The translations under genes were made by a program, and so were the position numbers. Below the pieces are notes generated by a model. The model saw only the letters and a list, made by a program, of their open reading frames with translations. It was not told where the DNA came from and did not search any database. A DNA stretch of 64,000 bases from Paenibacillus peoriae KCTC 3763 (lineage in GTDB: Bacteria; Bacillota; Bacilli; Paenibacillales; Paenibacillaceae), in assembly GCF_000236805.1 (NCBI RefSeq), contig NZ_AGFX01000012.1, positions 186,001 through 250,000 of the forward strand. The letters are read 5' to 3'. This document shows, piece after piece, positions 62,171-64,000 of the stretch. Position 1 is the stretch's first letter; each line of letters begins with the position of its first letter.

Positions 62171-62806
62171 CTATACCTCCTGTTCTGCCTTTTCATCCAC
62201 AATTTGCAAGGTATTCATGATTCCATGGGCAATAGGCTGCCACTTTTCCTGATGACGCTCCATACAATTCAATCCGAAAAATACTCCCTTCCCATCCAGC
62301 TCGATGAAAAAGATACCGTTATACATCACACCATCCAGCACGGGCACTGTAAATTCATAAAATCCCATCTTGTGCTGACCGACCTCGCGAACGCCTTCAC
62401 CAATCCACCGGGCATTAGGCTGCATCCGTTTCAGCATCGTACTGAGGTCCTTTACAAACGACTCCATCTCATCATTCACCAATCGATTGTTTGTTGCATT
62501 CACAGTCAGATTAATCTCCAGCGTCTCATCCGCAAATATCGTTTGTGGACGACGATCGGCCGGATATTTCATTTTGGCATAATCGTCCGGCAATGGGACA
62601 AAAGAAGCAGGTACAAACATATAAACCCTGTCAGGCACAACCTCCTTTGACTCAAAATGAATCCGTTCATCCCCTATAACAAGCTCACCCTCTTGAATCG
62701 AAGAGCTGATGTTCTCACCAGACAATGCGCTCCGCGCCGATTTCTGTTTCTCTTTTTGTTCCTGCTCGGCAATCATCTTCAACCATTGTTCGTCTATTCG
62801 GCCCAT
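62171..62806 (-). CDS. DcrB-like protein, possible effector chaperone
   Basis: 211 residues, soluble. A charged N-terminal helix is followed by VVPDRVYMFVPASFVPLP, AKMKYPADRRPQTIFA, and IFFIELDGKGVFFGLNCM with a final helix, the pattern of DcrB/PsbP-like proteins. In T6SS loci DUF1795/DcrB relatives (EagR) shield the membrane region of Rhs effectors; the Rhs protein here has such a region. That link is an inference. It is the first gene of the operon; the 5' region up to 63000 contains no other gene. Confidence 0.66.
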   Translation of the reverse strand: MGRIDEQWLKMIAEQEQKEKQKSARSALSGENISSSIQEGELVIGDERIHFESKEVVPDRVYMFVPASFVPLPDDYAKMKYPADRRPQTIFADETLEINLTVNATNNRLVNDEMESFVKDLSTMLKRMQPNARWIGEGVREVGQHKMGFYEFTVPVLDGVMYNGIFFIELDGKGVFFGLNCMERHQEKWQPIAHGIMNTLQIVDEKAEQEV

Positions 62807-62996
62807 GTTCTCCCTGCTTTCTGTCGTGTATTTTCGTCATGTTCACAGCTTATGTAAGTCATACGTGCCGTCTCCCGAGTCTATCTATGTCATTTTAAAT
62901 CTTTAGAGGATAAATTTACTATTGTACAAAGGGCTAGTTTTTGGAAGAGTTCTAATACACAAAAATGTATAGCGTCTAGGGGATAATACCCATGTC

Positions 62997-63024
62997 CAAA
63001 AGCCCACAACGAAAAAAGAGGGCT
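62997..63024 (-). terminator. Possible terminator after the ROK kinase gene
   Basis: Minus-strand AGCCC pairs with GGGCT across 14 bases, followed by TTTT, about 45 bp past the stop. The stem is short. Confidence 0.5.
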
Positions 63025-63069
63025 ATGTTCCAGTCTGATCAGACCAGCGGCATAGACCTCTTCGTGATA

Positions 63070-64000
63070 TTACTTTATAACCGCCGGGGAATTCCCCCTC
63101 CAGGCACGGTAAGCAGCACCGATGACCCCAGCCTCCTGGTTGTCCTTAGCATAAATATAGTTCAGTCCCTCGGCGGGAAAGGGTTTGCGGGCGCGGCTGT
63201 ATATTTTCGCCTCAAGCTCTTTTTTCGGAAATCCCGACATATGCAGTACGCCACCGCCCAACACAATGTAATCCGGGTCCAATATATTGATTTCTGTAGC
63301 TATCGCCACCGCTACCGCTTCGAGAAAATCCTGAATAACCTCATGACTCCCATACTTCACAAAAATATCCCCAAACGGAGTTCCGGCAAAATGAAGCTCA
63401 TGCAGCTCACGCAGCCGCTTGCCCGAGGCATACTGCTCTATGCAGCCCGGATTGCCGCAACTGCATAAATCCTGCCGCCCCAACACAGGAACATGTCCCA
63501 GCTCTGCTGCCGAGCCATGCTTGCCAGCAATGAAGTGATCCTCGTAATAAATCGAGTTGCCGAAGCCGGTGCCAAGATAAAAGCCCACTACAATGCCTCG
63601 GCGTTCCAGTTTATGCGCGACGATCTCGGTCAGCAGCAGAAAATTCACATCATTATCCAGATAAACAGGGATACCCAGCGCCGACTCCAGCGGATCAACC
63701 ACATTCACCTGATTGAAGCCTTCAATATTCGGCGTCGAATATACGGTCTTCTTGTCTTTGCTGACCACGGATGGAAAGCCGATGCCGATCCCCTTAATCT
63801 CAGCCTCCGGATGCTTTTGAATATAAGAAGTTATATAGTTCCGCAGATTATCCTGGGGCTCCCCTTCTGCATATAACAAACGGCTGCTCTCGATATGAAA
63901 ATGGCGCAGCTCCCCCATCTCGGACAGTAGCCCGATACGAAAATTCGTTCCGCCAATATCGATTCCGATGGTGTATCCCCCTTGTATACGTTCATTGTTG
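63070..64000 (-). CDS. ROK-family sugar kinase (5' end outside window)
   Basis: At least 309 residues are visible; the start lies beyond the right edge. Seen: ATP loop GIDIGGTN close to the edge, STPNIEGF, YLDNDVN with the catalytic Asp, FYLGTGFGNSIY, and the ROK zinc motif: GHVPV followed by CSCGNPGCIEQYASG. There is no helix-turn-helix in the visible part, so it is a kinase and not an NagC-type repressor. The closest known type is D-allose kinase or a related hexose/N-acetylmannosamine kinase; the substrate is uncertain. It is transcribed in the same direction as the toxin operon but is separated by 260 bp and a terminator. Confidence 0.88.
   Translation of the reverse strand, partial: NNERIQGGYTIGIDIGGTNFRIGLLSEMGELRHFHIESSRLLYAEGEPQDNLRNYITSYIQKHPEAEIKGIGIGFPSVVSKDKKTVYSTPNIEGFNQVNVVDPLESALGIPVYLDNDVNFLLLTEIVAHKLERRGIVVGFYLGTGFGNSIYYEDHFIAGKHGSAAELGHVPVLGRQDLCSCGNPGCIEQYASGKRLRELHELHFAGTPFGDIFVKYGSHEVIQDFLEAVAVAIATEINILDPDYIVLGGGVLHMSGFPKKELEAKIYSRARKPFPAEGLNYIYAKDNQEAGVIGAAYRAWRGNSPAVIK

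Noticed and set aside
63033-63044. 12-bp palindrome GTCTGATCAGAC
   Set aside because: It lies between the ROK gene's stop and its probable terminator with no promoter nearby; too short to claim as an operator.

Overview
The window looks like chromosomal DNA of a Gram-positive, spore-former-type Firmicute, most likely a Paenibacillus of the polymyxa group. The grounds are strong AGGAGG ribosome sites, frequent TTG and GTG starts, Bacillus-type Zur, LexA and Fur boxes, Bacillus-type lipoproteins, and protein families typical of that genus (YolD, AdcC-like ZnuC with GASKST, YcgR/YcgQ-like proteins, mccAB). The genus is an inference from family resemblance, not a database result. Both edges cut genes: a PLP decarboxylase on the left and a ROK kinase on the right.

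1-8.6 kb: a Fur-controlled NRPS-independent siderophore operon, read leftward: diaminobutyrate aminotransferase, MFS exporter, two IucA/IucC synthetases, an SbnG-like citrate synthase and an SbnH/LysA-like decarboxylase. The set resembles staphyloferrin B genes, but with diaminobutyrate as the likely amine building block.

8.7-26.5 kb: a zinc-starvation region. Four Zur-box matches stand before folE2, znuCBA, a divergent promoter pair, and rpmG. The pair drives leftward a COG0523 GTPase with a FecBCD-type ABC importer, and rightward a YcgR-like permease, a TIGR03943 protein and a second COG0523 GTPase. rpmG leads a small operon with rpmE2; both ribosomal proteins lack zinc cysteines. Placed inside this region are a TetR gene with an SDR-hydrolase fusion sharing paired operators (9.8-12.4 kb), an SOS-controlled WYL-like/YolD pair (12.4-13.0 kb), and an AT-rich stretch with a stand-alone CheY, an Xre-like fragment and a 0.7 kb gap (13.1-15.2 kb).

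26.5-29.1 kb: a hypothetical gene, an MFS exporter and its MarR regulator.

29.2-44.6 kb: the most unusual part. A leftward seven-gene operon encodes a secreted/anchored VWA protein, a large tubulin-like protein with a GGTGSG loop, a second, divergent tubulin-like protein that has lost that loop, a membrane VWA protein, a beta-rich protein, a zinc-ribbon P-loop GTPase and a 999-residue GAP1-like membrane protein. A divergent pair encodes a 50-residue membrane peptide and a zinc-ribbon membrane protein. This looks like a multi-component GTP-driven membrane or conflict system.

44.6-50.3 kb: a 922-residue alpha/beta hydrolase, a small hypothetical gene behind a palindromic operator, and the mccA-mccB reverse-transsulfuration pair.

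50.4-62.8 kb: a leftward toxin-delivery operon: DcrB-like protein, VgrG-like spike, pentapeptide-repeat protein, Imm11-like protein, DUF4280 PAAR-like tip, a 1860-residue VgrG-Rhs fusion with a variable toxin tip, then four small AT-rich genes that include the probable immunity genes. No sheath, tube or baseplate genes are in the window. 63.1-64 kb: a ROK-family sugar kinase, cut by the right edge. No tRNA, rRNA, CRISPR array or intact insertion sequence was seen.
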